Shown here: positions 22,437 through 31,664 of the stretch, one piece after another
Position numbering within the stretch: position 1 is the stretch's first letter
Layout: each line of letters begins with the position of its first letter
Source: an uncultured Bacilli bacterium
GTDB taxonomy: Bacteria; Bacillota_I; Bacilli_A; RF39; UBA660
NCBI GenBank assembly: GCA_947625505.1
Contig: CANQON010000008.1
Span: 1-64,000 of the forward strand
DNA length: 64,000 nt
Reading direction: 5' to 3'
Made by a program: the position numbers and the translations under genes
The notes under the pieces: generated by a model
Seen by the model: the letters and a program-made list of their open reading frames with translations, nothing else
What the model was told of the DNA's origin: nothing
Database searches by the model: none

Positions 22437-22465
22437 ATTATACTAAAAAAGCATTGAAAAATCAA
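22437..22465 (-). promoter_or_regulatory. Sigma-A-type promoter of the S10 operon
   Basis: TTGATT-17 nt-TATAAT on the minus strand, upstream of rpsJ. Confidence 0.75.
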
Positions 22466-22503
22466 CACTTTTTTTCTTTTTTTTATAATTTTACATTTAA
22501 AGA

Positions 22504-23001
22504 TTATCTTCTTCCTCTTTTTTTATGTTTTTTCTTAACGGGATAACCATAAGGATTAACTCCTTCTTGCATAACTACCCTTAAATTAGTTGGGCTAAAT
22601 AAATCCTTTTGAGGAGATATAGCTCGCATTTTTTTAGGATTATATGGAGTATTTCTTATTTTTTTTCTTAGTTCTACATCATGATGCTTTTCATATTTAT
22701 ATAATAGACTTTGAATAATTTTTAAATCTGTTTTAGTTGGAGGATTACCTGATCTATTTATTTTTTCTAATTGTTTATTAATTAAAACAAATATTTCATT
22801 ATCATCGTATTCTATTTGATGGAGATACTGATGCGCTAAAATAGTTAAAGGAGCACCATTTTTAAGAGTCTTTTTTCCTCCCTTAGCTTCTTTTATTATA
22901 TGATGATAAGTTAAAGGATTATCCCTTGTTATTTTAAACTTCATCCAATCATATTCTTCAACTCTATATATTTTTATTAATAAACCTAATACATCATCCA
23001 T
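22504..23001 (-). CDS. Hypothetical protein with degenerate HNH-like segment
   Basis: YHHIIKEAKGGKKTLKNGAPLTILAHQYLHQIEYDD resembles an HNH spacing pattern; basic C-terminus. Confidence 0.55.
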   Translation of the reverse strand: MDDVLGLLIKIYRVEEYDWMKFKITRDNPLTYHHIIKEAKGGKKTLKNGAPLTILAHQYLHQIEYDDNEIFVLINKQLEKINRSGNPPTKTDLKIIQSLLYKYEKHHDVELRKKIRNTPYNPKKMRAISPQKDLFSPTNLRVVMQEGVNPYGYPVKKKHKKRGRR

Positions 23002-23073
23002 AAACCCATCCCTATTATAATCATACCATATTTAAGGATACTTTTTAAAGTCTTTCTTTCATATATATTTATT

Positions 23074-23355
23074 ATGAAAAACTTTCTTTATGATATTAGT
23101 CCTCCAACATATTCCTTAAGTGCTATTGCGATTGGTTTTATATTAAGTAATGATTTAAATCCTTCTGAGCAAAATACCGTAGGTAACTGGTTTATGTTAG
23201 TAGGACAAGTATTATGTACTAATGCTGCTCAACAACAAATTATTAATCAAAATAATAATAATTCTAATAATAGTAATGAGCATATTGTTAATGATAGTAT
23301 GGATACGATTAAACGTTCTATTAATAAAATAAATAATGAAATAAAACAATTTTGA
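23074..23355 (+). CDS. Small hypothetical protein, Asn-rich
   Basis: 93-aa ORF, non-overlapping, TGA stop. Confidence 0.6.
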   Translation: MKNFLYDISPPTYSLSAIAIGFILSNDLNPSEQNTVGNWFMLVGQVLCTNAAQQQIINQNNNNSNNSNEHIVNDSMDTIKRSINKINNEIKQF

Positions 23356-23379
23356 CTATTTAACTTAATATGTTATAAT
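23352..23379 (+). promoter_or_regulatory. Promoter of gpsA (extended -10)
   Basis: TTGACT-16 nt-TATAAT with TGn immediately before the -10. Confidence 0.7.
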
Positions 23380-23395
23380 ACCAATTGGTGATTTT

Positions 23396-24367
23396 ATGAA
23401 AGTATGTGTCCTAGGAACTGGTGCCTACGGAGTATCTTTGGCCTTAATCTTAAATGAGAATGGTCATAAAGTAGAAATGTGGACAAAGTTTGAAGAAGAA
23501 GCTAACTATTTAAATCAAACAAGAGTTAGTCCAAATTTAAAGAACATTATCATTGATCCTGATATAAAAATATCTACGGACTTTAAGAAAACTGTTAAAG
23601 GAGCTGATTTAATTGTTATAGCAGTTCCTGCAGGTGTAGTTGATGATGTGTCTAAATTATTAAAGAAAGAAATAAAAGCTAATCAACATATATGTATTGC
23701 TTCTAAAGGTATTGAGCAAACAACATGTTTATTTGTATATGATGTATTAAAGCAACATGTTAATACAGATAAAGTAGGAGTTATATCTGGTCCTACCTTC
23801 GCTATTGATGTTGCTAAAAAAGTGCCTATCGGATTATCCTTAGCTAGTACAAATAAAGAAACGATTGCTGTAATAAAAGAAGCTCTACAAAATAGTCATG
23901 TTAAGCTAAGAGAAACAGATGATATACTAGGCGTAGAAATATGTGGAAGTATTAAAAACGTTATGGCTATTGCAGCAGGTATGTTAGATGGTATGGGTTT
24001 ACCTATATCTACACAAGCTATGCTAATAACAGAATCATTAAATGATATCAAAGAATTAATTGATGCCTTAGGAGGATATAAATATACTATTTTATCTTTC
24101 GCAGGCTTTGGTGACATCTTACTTACATGTACTAGTACTAAAAGTCGTAACTTCTCATTTGGTCGACTTATAGGTTCTGGTGCCTCTAAAAAAGAAATAG
24201 ACAACTATATAGAAACAACAACTATTGAAGGACTATATACATTAAAATCTATATATCAATTAATAAAAGATAAACAAGTACATATCCCTATTATCGATTT
24301 AATAAACGATATTATCTATCACGGAAAATCAGCTGAAGAATTATTACAATTTTTAATCGAGAAATAA
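23396..24367 (+). CDS. gpsA: NAD(P)-dependent glycerol-3-phosphate dehydrogenase
   Basis: VLGTGAYGVSLALILNENGH; SGPTFAIDVAKKVP; GFGDILLTCTSTKSRNFSFG. Confidence 0.97.
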   Translation: MKVCVLGTGAYGVSLALILNENGHKVEMWTKFEEEANYLNQTRVSPNLKNIIIDPDIKISTDFKKTVKGADLIVIAVPAGVVDDVSKLLKKEIKANQHICIASKGIEQTTCLFVYDVLKQHVNTDKVGVISGPTFAIDVAKKVPIGLSLASTNKETIAVIKEALQNSHVKLRETDDILGVEICGSIKNVMAIAAGMLDGMGLPISTQAMLITESLNDIKELIDALGGYKYTILSFAGFGDILLTCTSTKSRNFSFGRLIGSGASKKEIDNYIETTTIEGLYTLKSIYQLIKDKQVHIPIIDLINDIIYHGKSAEELLQFLIEK

Positions 24368-24368
24368 T

Positions 24369-25337
24369 ATGGAACAAAAAAGAAAACCAATATATCGTAG
24401 TTATGTACTTGTTATAAAGAATAATAAAGGGATTATGGAAATAGATTGGACAAAAGTTCATAACTTTAGTCAATATAAAAAAGAAAAATACAAATTAGAA
24501 CGTATTGATTTCTTTACGCGTCATTTTCTAGAAAGTAATGACTTATTAAATACTTTACTTTCAGAAAAGATTATAACTAGTGAAGATAGTTATAATGCTA
24601 GATTATGGATATATCCTGCCAAACAAAATTCTGTTACAGAATTAGTTGATGGCAAGAAAAAGAAAGTATCAAAACCTTTATATGCTCCTGAACATTTACA
24701 ATATGGTTTAGCATATAAAAGTTTTTCTCCACTATTTGATGATCAATATGTTATTCATTTATTACAATCTAAACTAAATGACTTTGATTTTATATCTAAA
24801 TTATTTAATAAATATGCTGTTCAAGGATCTTATAGTGAAAGAGCCTGTGAGAATTTGCGGGCTAAAATAGAAAGTACCAAGTTTTCTTTAGGTAGCGCTG
24901 TAGGTGCACAATATGAATATTATGAACGTATTCTTAAATCATTTTATAAACAATATCATGATATTAGTGAAATGTATGGATTACTTTTAAGTATTCGTGC
25001 CTACTCCCAAAATCATAATTGTGGTGAATTCCAAAGTAATGAAGCTATTGAATCAGCTAGAAATAATATTAGAGAATTCTATTTACGTGAAAAATATACA
25101 GTAATTAAATGTACGGATGGTATTAATGATAATCGTGATTTAGAATTTGAATTAGATAAAACAGGATACCCTAAAGTTAGTTATTTAGCTCTTCATAATC
25201 TTTTAATGTTTATAGGTACTAACTTACCTGATATATTTGGTCCCAAGGAGAAAGAAACTCCTAAGGTTAAAAAAATGTCAAAAAAGAATATGCCTGTTGA
25301 AGGACAATTATCACTTTTTGACTTATTAAAAGAATAA
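24369..25337 (+). CDS. Hypothetical protein with C-terminal beta-clamp-binding-like peptide
   Basis: 322 aa; C-terminus GQLSLFDLLKE. Confidence 0.75.
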   Translation: MEQKRKPIYRSYVLVIKNNKGIMEIDWTKVHNFSQYKKEKYKLERIDFFTRHFLESNDLLNTLLSEKIITSEDSYNARLWIYPAKQNSVTELVDGKKKKVSKPLYAPEHLQYGLAYKSFSPLFDDQYVIHLLQSKLNDFDFISKLFNKYAVQGSYSERACENLRAKIESTKFSLGSAVGAQYEYYERILKSFYKQYHDISEMYGLLLSIRAYSQNHNCGEFQSNEAIESARNNIREFYLREKYTVIKCTDGINDNRDLEFELDKTGYPKVSYLALHNLLMFIGTNLPDIFGPKEKETPKVKKMSKKNMPVEGQLSLFDLLKE

Positions 25338-25358
25338 CTTATCCTAAGATAAGTTATT
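25333..25358. terminator. Bidirectional terminator between convergent genes
   Basis: AATAACTTATC-CTAA-GATAAGTTATT perfect 11-bp stem with T run; overlaps the stop of the 25344..25745 gene. Confidence 0.75.
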
Positions 25359-25745
25359 TTTTTTATACATATATAATACTTGTTTATCCATTCCATTAGT
25401 AATACTTTCTATATCACTAAAATGATATAAATCACTTAATGTTAAAAGTTGTTCCTGACTTATGTTAACAACATAATATCTTTTTTGATAATCATTATAA
25501 TATTCGAAAGGTATAGGATTTATACTATCTAATATTAGGTTTAATGCTGTATTAACAGATTCTATAATAACATCACTTGCTAATAAACTTTTTTGTAGAT
25601 TAATATTAGGTAAAATATTTTCTCTTACTAAAACTTTATTATTATATAAACATATAAGTCTAATATTAACTAGTTCATTTAAAAGATTATCAACTTCTAA
25701 ATTACTTTGTTTTAATTTATTTTCTATTTCACTATATTCATTCAT
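25344..25745 (-). CDS. Hypothetical protein
   Basis: 133-aa ORF directly downstream of the giant 25758..29897 ORF. Confidence 0.6.
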   Translation of the reverse strand: MNEYSEIENKLKQSNLEVDNLLNELVNIRLICLYNNKVLVRENILPNINLQKSLLASDVIIESVNTALNLILDSINPIPFEYYNDYQKRYYVVNISQEQLLTLSDLYHFSDIESITNGMDKQVLYMYKKNNLS

Positions 25746-25757
25746 AATAATCCCTTT

Positions 25758-28700
25758 CTATTTTTGAATCACAGTTTCTTGATTACCAATTAAACTCTTT
25801 AAATAAGTTATTTGAGTTTTTAATTCATCATCACTTAAATTAAACTTTTTAGCTCTTTTTTTGTTTCGATCATCAAGTAAATCAAATTTATATTGTTCGT
25901 TATTAATAACCTGAATAAACGCATTAACTTGTTTTCGTTGCATATCCTTATCTGTTAGATTCATTAAATATGTTATGGTATCACGTAATAAGGCACGCAC
26001 ATCATCAGTCATAAATAAAGTATCTTTATCTATTCCTTGAATAAAGTCGCATCCACAAATATTAGACTCATACTTATCAATAATTAAAGCTAATTCATTC
26101 ATATCAAATGTATTACGATATTGCATCATCATATTCTTTAACTTACTAGCTTCGTTATTCGCAATCTTAACGCGATCAATATAATATATTTTTAATTCAA
26201 CACCATGCTTTTTAAAATCCTCATAAGCTTTAATACTATTTGCCTTAATAGATTCATCCATATCCTCATATATGACAATAGCATCTGGTTGAATACAGTC
26301 AAATCTAGGATCGATAGAGTGATTTCTTCTTTCAAAATCAAACTCATTATGTGTATGTCTTGTAAATCTAGGTATATTATCTAGTGTTGTATAGAAAGGA
26401 TCATAACTAGAAACAATATTATATCCTCTATTAGAAGTTGCTAAATCATATGGTGAATAAGTAGCAATTGATTGATTATTAATTCTCGTAAAAGCAAACA
26501 TAACACCTTTATCAGTAACAGCTGCTGTACCATAACTAGAATTAGTAATATAACTAGTACATATACCATGATTCTCCGTACTAGGATTATTATTCCATGA
26601 CAAGAAATAATCATCATCAATTATTTGCATAGATCCATAAGCACAAGTGCTATGAACAAAAATGCCAAAATCATCAGTTAATTCTATCATAGGTACTGAT
26701 TGCATATTACCATCTAAATCTTTAAATTCCTTAGTTATAGGTGCACCATTTTGTTTATCATGATAATCATGAACTAAAGAATCAAAATAAGCACTTTGCA
26801 TAATAGACTCAATAGTATAAAGATCTGCTTTATCATAATATATTGTTGTCTTATTATATAATTCTTTTAAAGTAACTACATCGGATATACTTAATATCTT
26901 CGTTAATAAAGAAATAAATTGAAGTGGAACATCGTTTTTAGCGTATTTTTGTACCTTATCATAATTAATAACATATTTCTTATTAAAAGCCACAATATCT
27001 TTTAAGGACATAGATAAATATTTATAACAATAAATATTCTTCATATCATCTATATTGGTACTTTTAGCGAACTCTTCATCACATTTTTTAATTCGTTCTT
27101 GTGAGAAATTTTCTACCGAAGAGCCATACTCTTTAAATGCATCTTCTCTTTGATAGTTATATAAAATGTAATTTAAGATATCGCGAATATCTGCATGTGC
27201 AAAATCATATCCCTTTAATTTATTATTTTTAGATAAGAATTCAATAACCGATGATATTTCTAAATCATAAACAAATTCCGTTGTTTTTTGTGATTTTATA
27301 TAATCAGATATTCTAACTAATAAATTTAAAAACTCAGGATGTATCTTAGATAACTCTACTAAATTTCTTTGAACAAATTGATACTTAGATGTCTTAATTA
27401 AGAAATGATCATTCATTTCTATTATTTGATCATTAAATAGTATTGGATTAATTGTAGATAACACAAAGGGATTTTCATCCAATAGCATTTCAAAAGTATC
27501 TATTTTTTTCTGTGATAATAAAGCATCATGACATAAACATAAAAATTTTAATTTTTCTTTTAAGGTTATGCCTTTAATTTTATCTTTAAACTTACTATAT
27601 AATTGATTACTAGCTAATAAGCTATCAACTTTACTTTCAATAAAGTTACGATCTTCATCATGTAATAAATAAATAAAATTTGATATATTTTCTGCAATAT
27701 CATTATCAATTAAGCAACTGATATCTTTTTTCAAATATTCCATTAACTTATTTTTAATTGTTTGATTAAAATAATCTTTACTAATAAAAAATAATGTTTT
27801 AAAATCAACATTTCCTATAATATATTGTACTTGTTCTTGATTATACTTAGATAAGTTTAATCTAAATTTAAACCATTCATTTTTAATACTTGAATCAACA
27901 TATAATCCCAACAATTTATCAATGGCTGATTTACTAGCTTCATCATTATGAGCTTTTAAAGATTCGAAAAAGAATACTTCTAAAGTACTCAGATTAGTAA
28001 TACGACTAATCATATCATCTATTTCACTACTTGAAAGACACTCTAAATAAATTTTAATAATCTTCTCATTATCAAACCCAAAATAATCATTATTCCAAAA
28101 TTCAATAAAATCATTTTTTTTAGCTTTTAAAGTTTCATAAACAATTTCAGGGCTCTTTTCATATAAATTCTTAATTAAATTTTTAAATGTTTCTACACTC
28201 ATCTTACTAAGTAATGTCCTCAAATCATCATATGAATAATAGCTAATTAATTTAGCCTTCATCATATCAGGGTGAAGAAAAACATATTCTAAAATATAAT
28301 TACGAATTTTTTCATTAATGTTGATAATATTACTGTCAGCAAATAAGATTAACTGACTATTATCAAAATATGGTAATATCTCATCGATACGATCTAATAA
28401 GGCATCACTTTCAGTAAAGCTTGAAAAAGGGCTTAACTCTCTAGTACGAAAGAAATCTGGATGTTCTTTTAAATAGTCAACCATAAAGTTAAATAGTTTT
28501 TCATCACTTAATAAATGTTCAAAGAAGCGTTTACTATCAATATAATTAATGAAAAACGTTTGCTCTTTCTTTGATAAATAATTAAAGAAAAAATCAGTAC
28601 TTAAATATAACTTATAATTAGGATTCTGAAGCATAAATTCTTTACACTTTTGCATATATATCTTAAGAAAGAAAGGATCATAATCATCCTCAATTTCATT

Positions 28701-29897
28701 TAAAAATACATGTGAAAAAACAGAAGCAGATGTAAAAACTATCTTGCTAGCCAAAATTTGTCTTTCATCATCACTTAATAAACGTGTAAAAGACTTTAAA
28801 TTTAAGAAACTTTTTAAATCTATTTCTTCCATATTTAGTAAACGATTTTTTAATTCTACTAAATATTGGGGATTTTTACTTTTCAAATAAATTTGATAAA
28901 TAAAATCTATTGGAAAAAAATTAGAATTCATAACAAATAATTGTTCTAATAAATCATTATCCCAATCTTTATATTCAAGGATTAATCTTGATTTCTTATT
29001 GTCTATTAAATAGTTAATTAACTTTTTTTGCATCTCTTTATTTAGTAATTTTAAATAATCACCAAATTGTCTTTCTCTACCTATCTCAATATATTCAATA
29101 CATTTTTGATAAAAAACACTTTGAGGTATTATTTCTGCAATATCTTTTAGATCAAAGCTATTAATATTATCTATATTATCAATTATTTGAAACATTTCTA
29201 AAGCTTCTAAAGCAAGCTCCTTAGGTAATTTACCAATCAATTTAACTTGTTTATCTAAAGGCCATCTAGTTATATCATCTTTAAAAGCTCCCCATAATTT
29301 ATAAGCAACTTTTTCATCTAGGTTAAAGAAATAACCTTTACTTAATTCATTATAAATAATTTCTCTAAACTTAGCATTTTGCAAGCAAAGGTCTATCAAC
29401 TCTTCTGATAATATATTTAATGTATAAATAGATAAACCTGTTACATCTAAAGAGTCAAAAAATTTATCCTCCATTTGTTTTTTTAGTATGCCATCAAAGC
29501 ACTCAAAAAAGCCTTTAAAGTTTCGGTAAAAAAGTCTAAATAAAACATCATTTTTTAATAGTTCTTCTGTCATTTCTGATGTATTTAAAAAAGCTTTATA
29601 ATCTATTTCATCTTGCGTTCTTTCAAAAAATATTTGAACGTAAATACTACGATACTCTCCTATCGAATGATTAAATTTATCAATACATGCTTTTACTACC
29701 TCAGGTAAGAGATATACCTCTTTAAAACTAGGATCACCAAAGAAAAATTGAATATTATCTAAATAGACTTGTTTTTGTTTATCTCTATCATCAGATGCTA
29801 ATAGTTCATTAAAAAATGTCCTATTTTCTTCTTTAGTATCTTCATTTTCAACGACACGTCTAAATGCTTCTCTTACAATATCTATTGATAGTTCCAT
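25758..29897 (-). CDS. Giant uncharacterised protein, 1379 aa
   Basis: Single uninterrupted ORF; helical N-terminal about 1000 aa and a compositionally distinct C-terminal region. Confidence 0.85.
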   Translation of the reverse strand: MELSIDIVREAFRRVVENEDTKEENRTFFNELLASDDRDKQKQVYLDNIQFFFGDPSFKEVYLLPEVVKACIDKFNHSIGEYRSIYVQIFFERTQDEIDYKAFLNTSEMTEELLKNDVLFRLFYRNFKGFFECFDGILKKQMEDKFFDSLDVTGLSIYTLNILSEELIDLCLQNAKFREIIYNELSKGYFFNLDEKVAYKLWGAFKDDITRWPLDKQVKLIGKLPKELALEALEMFQIIDNIDNINSFDLKDIAEIIPQSVFYQKCIEYIEIGRERQFGDYLKLLNKEMQKKLINYLIDNKKSRLILEYKDWDNDLLEQLFVMNSNFFPIDFIYQIYLKSKNPQYLVELKNRLLNMEEIDLKSFLNLKSFTRLLSDDERQILASKIVFTSASVFSHVFLNEIEDDYDPFFLKIYMQKCKEFMLQNPNYKLYLSTDFFFNYLSKKEQTFFINYIDSKRFFEHLLSDEKLFNFMVDYLKEHPDFFRTRELSPFSSFTESDALLDRIDEILPYFDNSQLILFADSNIININEKIRNYILEYVFLHPDMMKAKLISYYSYDDLRTLLSKMSVETFKNLIKNLYEKSPEIVYETLKAKKNDFIEFWNNDYFGFDNEKIIKIYLECLSSSEIDDMISRITNLSTLEVFFFESLKAHNDEASKSAIDKLLGLYVDSSIKNEWFKFRLNLSKYNQEQVQYIIGNVDFKTLFFISKDYFNQTIKNKLMEYLKKDISCLIDNDIAENISNFIYLLHDEDRNFIESKVDSLLASNQLYSKFKDKIKGITLKEKLKFLCLCHDALLSQKKIDTFEMLLDENPFVLSTINPILFNDQIIEMNDHFLIKTSKYQFVQRNLVELSKIHPEFLNLLVRISDYIKSQKTTEFVYDLEISSVIEFLSKNNKLKGYDFAHADIRDILNYILYNYQREDAFKEYGSSVENFSQERIKKCDEEFAKSTNIDDMKNIYCYKYLSMSLKDIVAFNKKYVINYDKVQKYAKNDVPLQFISLLTKILSISDVVTLKELYNKTTIYYDKADLYTIESIMQSAYFDSLVHDYHDKQNGAPITKEFKDLDGNMQSVPMIELTDDFGIFVHSTCAYGSMQIIDDDYFLSWNNNPSTENHGICTSYITNSSYGTAAVTDKGVMFAFTRINNQSIATYSPYDLATSNRGYNIVSSYDPFYTTLDNIPRFTRHTHNEFDFERRNHSIDPRFDCIQPDAIVIYEDMDESIKANSIKAYEDFKKHGVELKIYYIDRVKIANNEASKLKNMMMQYRNTFDMNELALIIDKYESNICGCDFIQGIDKDTLFMTDDVRALLRDTITYLMNLTDKDMQRKQVNAFIQVINNEQYKFDLLDDRNKKRAKKFNLSDDELKTQITYLKSLIGNQETVIQK

Positions 29898-29936
29898 ATT
29901 ATCACCATAATCTACTAATACTATTATAACAAAAAA

Positions 29937-29956
29937 AATACATCTTTCGATGTATT
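29937..29956 (-). terminator. Terminator after rpsR
   Basis: AATACATC-TTTC-GATGTATT with minus-strand T run. Confidence 0.7.
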
Positions 29957-30175
29957 TTATTTAACAAATGGTATTAATGCCATAAAACGTGCATATTTTA
30001 CTTGTGTAGCTATATGTCTTTGATGTTTAGCACATGCTCCTGTAATTCTTCTAGGTAAGATTTTACCTTTATCAGCACTTACATATTTCTTGATTACTTC
30101 AACATTTTTGTAATCAACATCTTTACCAGCACACATTTGGCATACTTTTTTCTTTTTTCTATAAAACTCTGCCAT
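29957..30175 (-). CDS. rpsR: 30S ribosomal protein S18 (zinc-ligand form)
   Basis: CQMC...[19 protein letters not shown]. Confidence 0.97.
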   Translation of the reverse strand: MAEFYRKKKKVCQMCAGKDVDYKNVEVIKKYVSADKGKILPRRITGACAKHQRHIATQVKYARFMALIPFVK

Positions 30176-30190
30176 AATTATTCCTCCTTA

Positions 30191-30643
30191 TTAGTCTAGG
30201 AAGTTATCATCTATTGATACAGAATCTCCGTATTCAGCAAAAGGATCATTTTCAACACTAACACTATCTTGATAATCATATGGACTAGGGTCATTATAAC
30301 TATCATTATCTGCTTGTGACTTACTATTTTTTCCTTCTACAAATTCAAAATTATCTAAAGCAACATCCATTGTATAACGTTTATTGCCATCACGATCATC
30401 ATAACTTCCAGTTTGTAATCTACCTTCAATGGCGATTAAATTTCCTTTATCAAAATATTTAGATATTGTCTCTGCTTGTTTTCTCCAAGCAACTACATTG
30501 ATAAAGTCAGCTTCTCTTTTTCCATCTGCTCCTGTAAAATTTCTATTTACAGCAACCGTAAATCTTAAAAAAGCTGTATTTGAATTAGTATATCTTAATT
30601 CAGGTTTTGCCGTTAATCTACCTAATAATATAACTCTATTCAT
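30191..30643 (-). CDS. ssb: Single-stranded DNA-binding protein
   Basis: MNRVILLGRLTAKPELRYT; acidic tip ...DSVSIDDNFLD. Confidence 0.97.
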   Translation of the reverse strand: MNRVILLGRLTAKPELRYTNSNTAFLRFTVAVNRNFTGADGKREADFINVVAWRKQAETISKYFDKGNLIAIEGRLQTGSYDDRDGNKRYTMDVALDNFEFVEGKNSKSQADNDSYNDPSPYDYQDSVSVENDPFAEYGDSVSIDDNFLD

Positions 30644-30655
30644 ATTTCACCTCTA

Positions 30656-30958
30656 TTAGTCTTCTTTATTAATAATTAAATGTCTAACGATATCTGATGA
30701 AATACCAGCTAAACGATCAAATTCTTTAACACCTTTATCATCGTTAGCCTCAACTTGGAATACAAAATAATATCCAGATTTGAATACTTCAGAACCTTTT
30801 TTAATATCATAAGCTAAAGTTCTTTGTCCCCAAGCATCTACAGTTGTAACTGTTGAACCATTAGATTCTAAAGTAGATTTAAAACTATCAGCTACTTTTT
30901 GAATATCTTCTTCACTAAGTGTTGGTTTAACAATAATCATTATTTCGTAATTTCTCAT
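30656..30958 (-). CDS. rpsF: 30S ribosomal protein S6
   Basis: MRNYEIMIIVKPTL; WGQRTLAYDIKK. Confidence 0.97.
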   Translation of the reverse strand: MRNYEIMIIVKPTLSEEDIQKVADSFKSTLESNGSTVTTVDAWGQRTLAYDIKKGSEVFKSGYYFVFQVEANDDKGVKEFDRLAGISSDIVRHLIINKED

Positions 30959-30964
30959 TTTTAC

Positions 30965-31015
30965 ACCTCCTTATGGTCTATGGCTTCCTAAGAAGCAAGG
31001 AGTAATTGCTTACTC
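30965..31015 (-). promoter_or_regulatory. Candidate autoregulatory leader of rpsF-ssb-rpsR
   Basis: GAGUAA-GCAA-UUACUC hairpin overlaps the 5' arm of a second stem CUCCUU/AAGGAG that sequesters the SD; inner stem GCUUC-UUAG-GAAGC. Confidence 0.65.
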
Positions 31016-31022
31016 GCTTAAG

Positions 31023-31051
31023 ATTATAACAAATAAATTATTATTTGTAAA
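31023..31051 (-). promoter_or_regulatory. Promoter of rpsF operon
   Basis: TTTACA-17 nt-TATAAT on the minus strand. Confidence 0.65.
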
Positions 31052-31111
31052 TATTTTTTTATTGTATTTAAAGGCTTTTTTTGATATAATCATCACTACA
31101 GGTGATTTTTT

Positions 31112-31651
31112 ATGGGATTTATTAATAAACAAGTATTTAGTCCTAGTGACCCACTAGGTGATTATAAAAAGCGCGCTATAAATAAATATCATACATGTAA
31201 TTTTTTAGAAGATGACCATATACCTTCTATTTCTACTACTTTAAATAGAGGTGAAGTAAAAGGTAAACATGTTTTTGAAAGAATTATAACTAATGGTAAT
31301 ATTTCTTTACAAAAATTTAATCATGATTCATCTTATATTATATGGCAAGAATGCGCTCTTAGAATTGACGATAAAACTACTTTAAATATACAAATTGAAG
31401 GTGCAGATTTCTATGTTGTAACTCTACATTATGGTAGTCATGTACGTCATGATATCTTTTCTAGAGATGATGATTTAGGATTATATAATGATATTCTAAG
31501 TCTTCTATATCAAAGACAAAATAAATTTCAACATCTAAGTTCTATTCAGTTTGTAAGTCCTACATTAATTACATTAGAAAATAAAACTGATACATTTTAT
31601 ACAAAAGATTTAATAGATACTAAGTCAGGTAAAGTAAAAAGGTTAAAATAA
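31112..31651 (+). CDS. Hypothetical protein
   Basis: 179-aa ORF with TGATATAAT -10 and GGTGAT SD-like element upstream. Confidence 0.65.
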   Translation: MGFINKQVFSPSDPLGDYKKRAINKYHTCNFLEDDHIPSISTTLNRGEVKGKHVFERIITNGNISLQKFNHDSSYIIWQECALRIDDKTTLNIQIEGADFYVVTLHYGSHVRHDIFSRDDDLGLYNDILSLLYQRQNKFQHLSSIQFVSPTLITLENKTDTFYTKDLIDTKSGKVKRLK

Positions 31652-31659
31652 TTTTAACC
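31641..31659. terminator. Bidirectional terminator
   Basis: GGTTAAAAT-A-ATTTTAACC flanked by A run and T run between convergent genes. Confidence 0.7.
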
Positions 31660-31664
31660 TTTTT

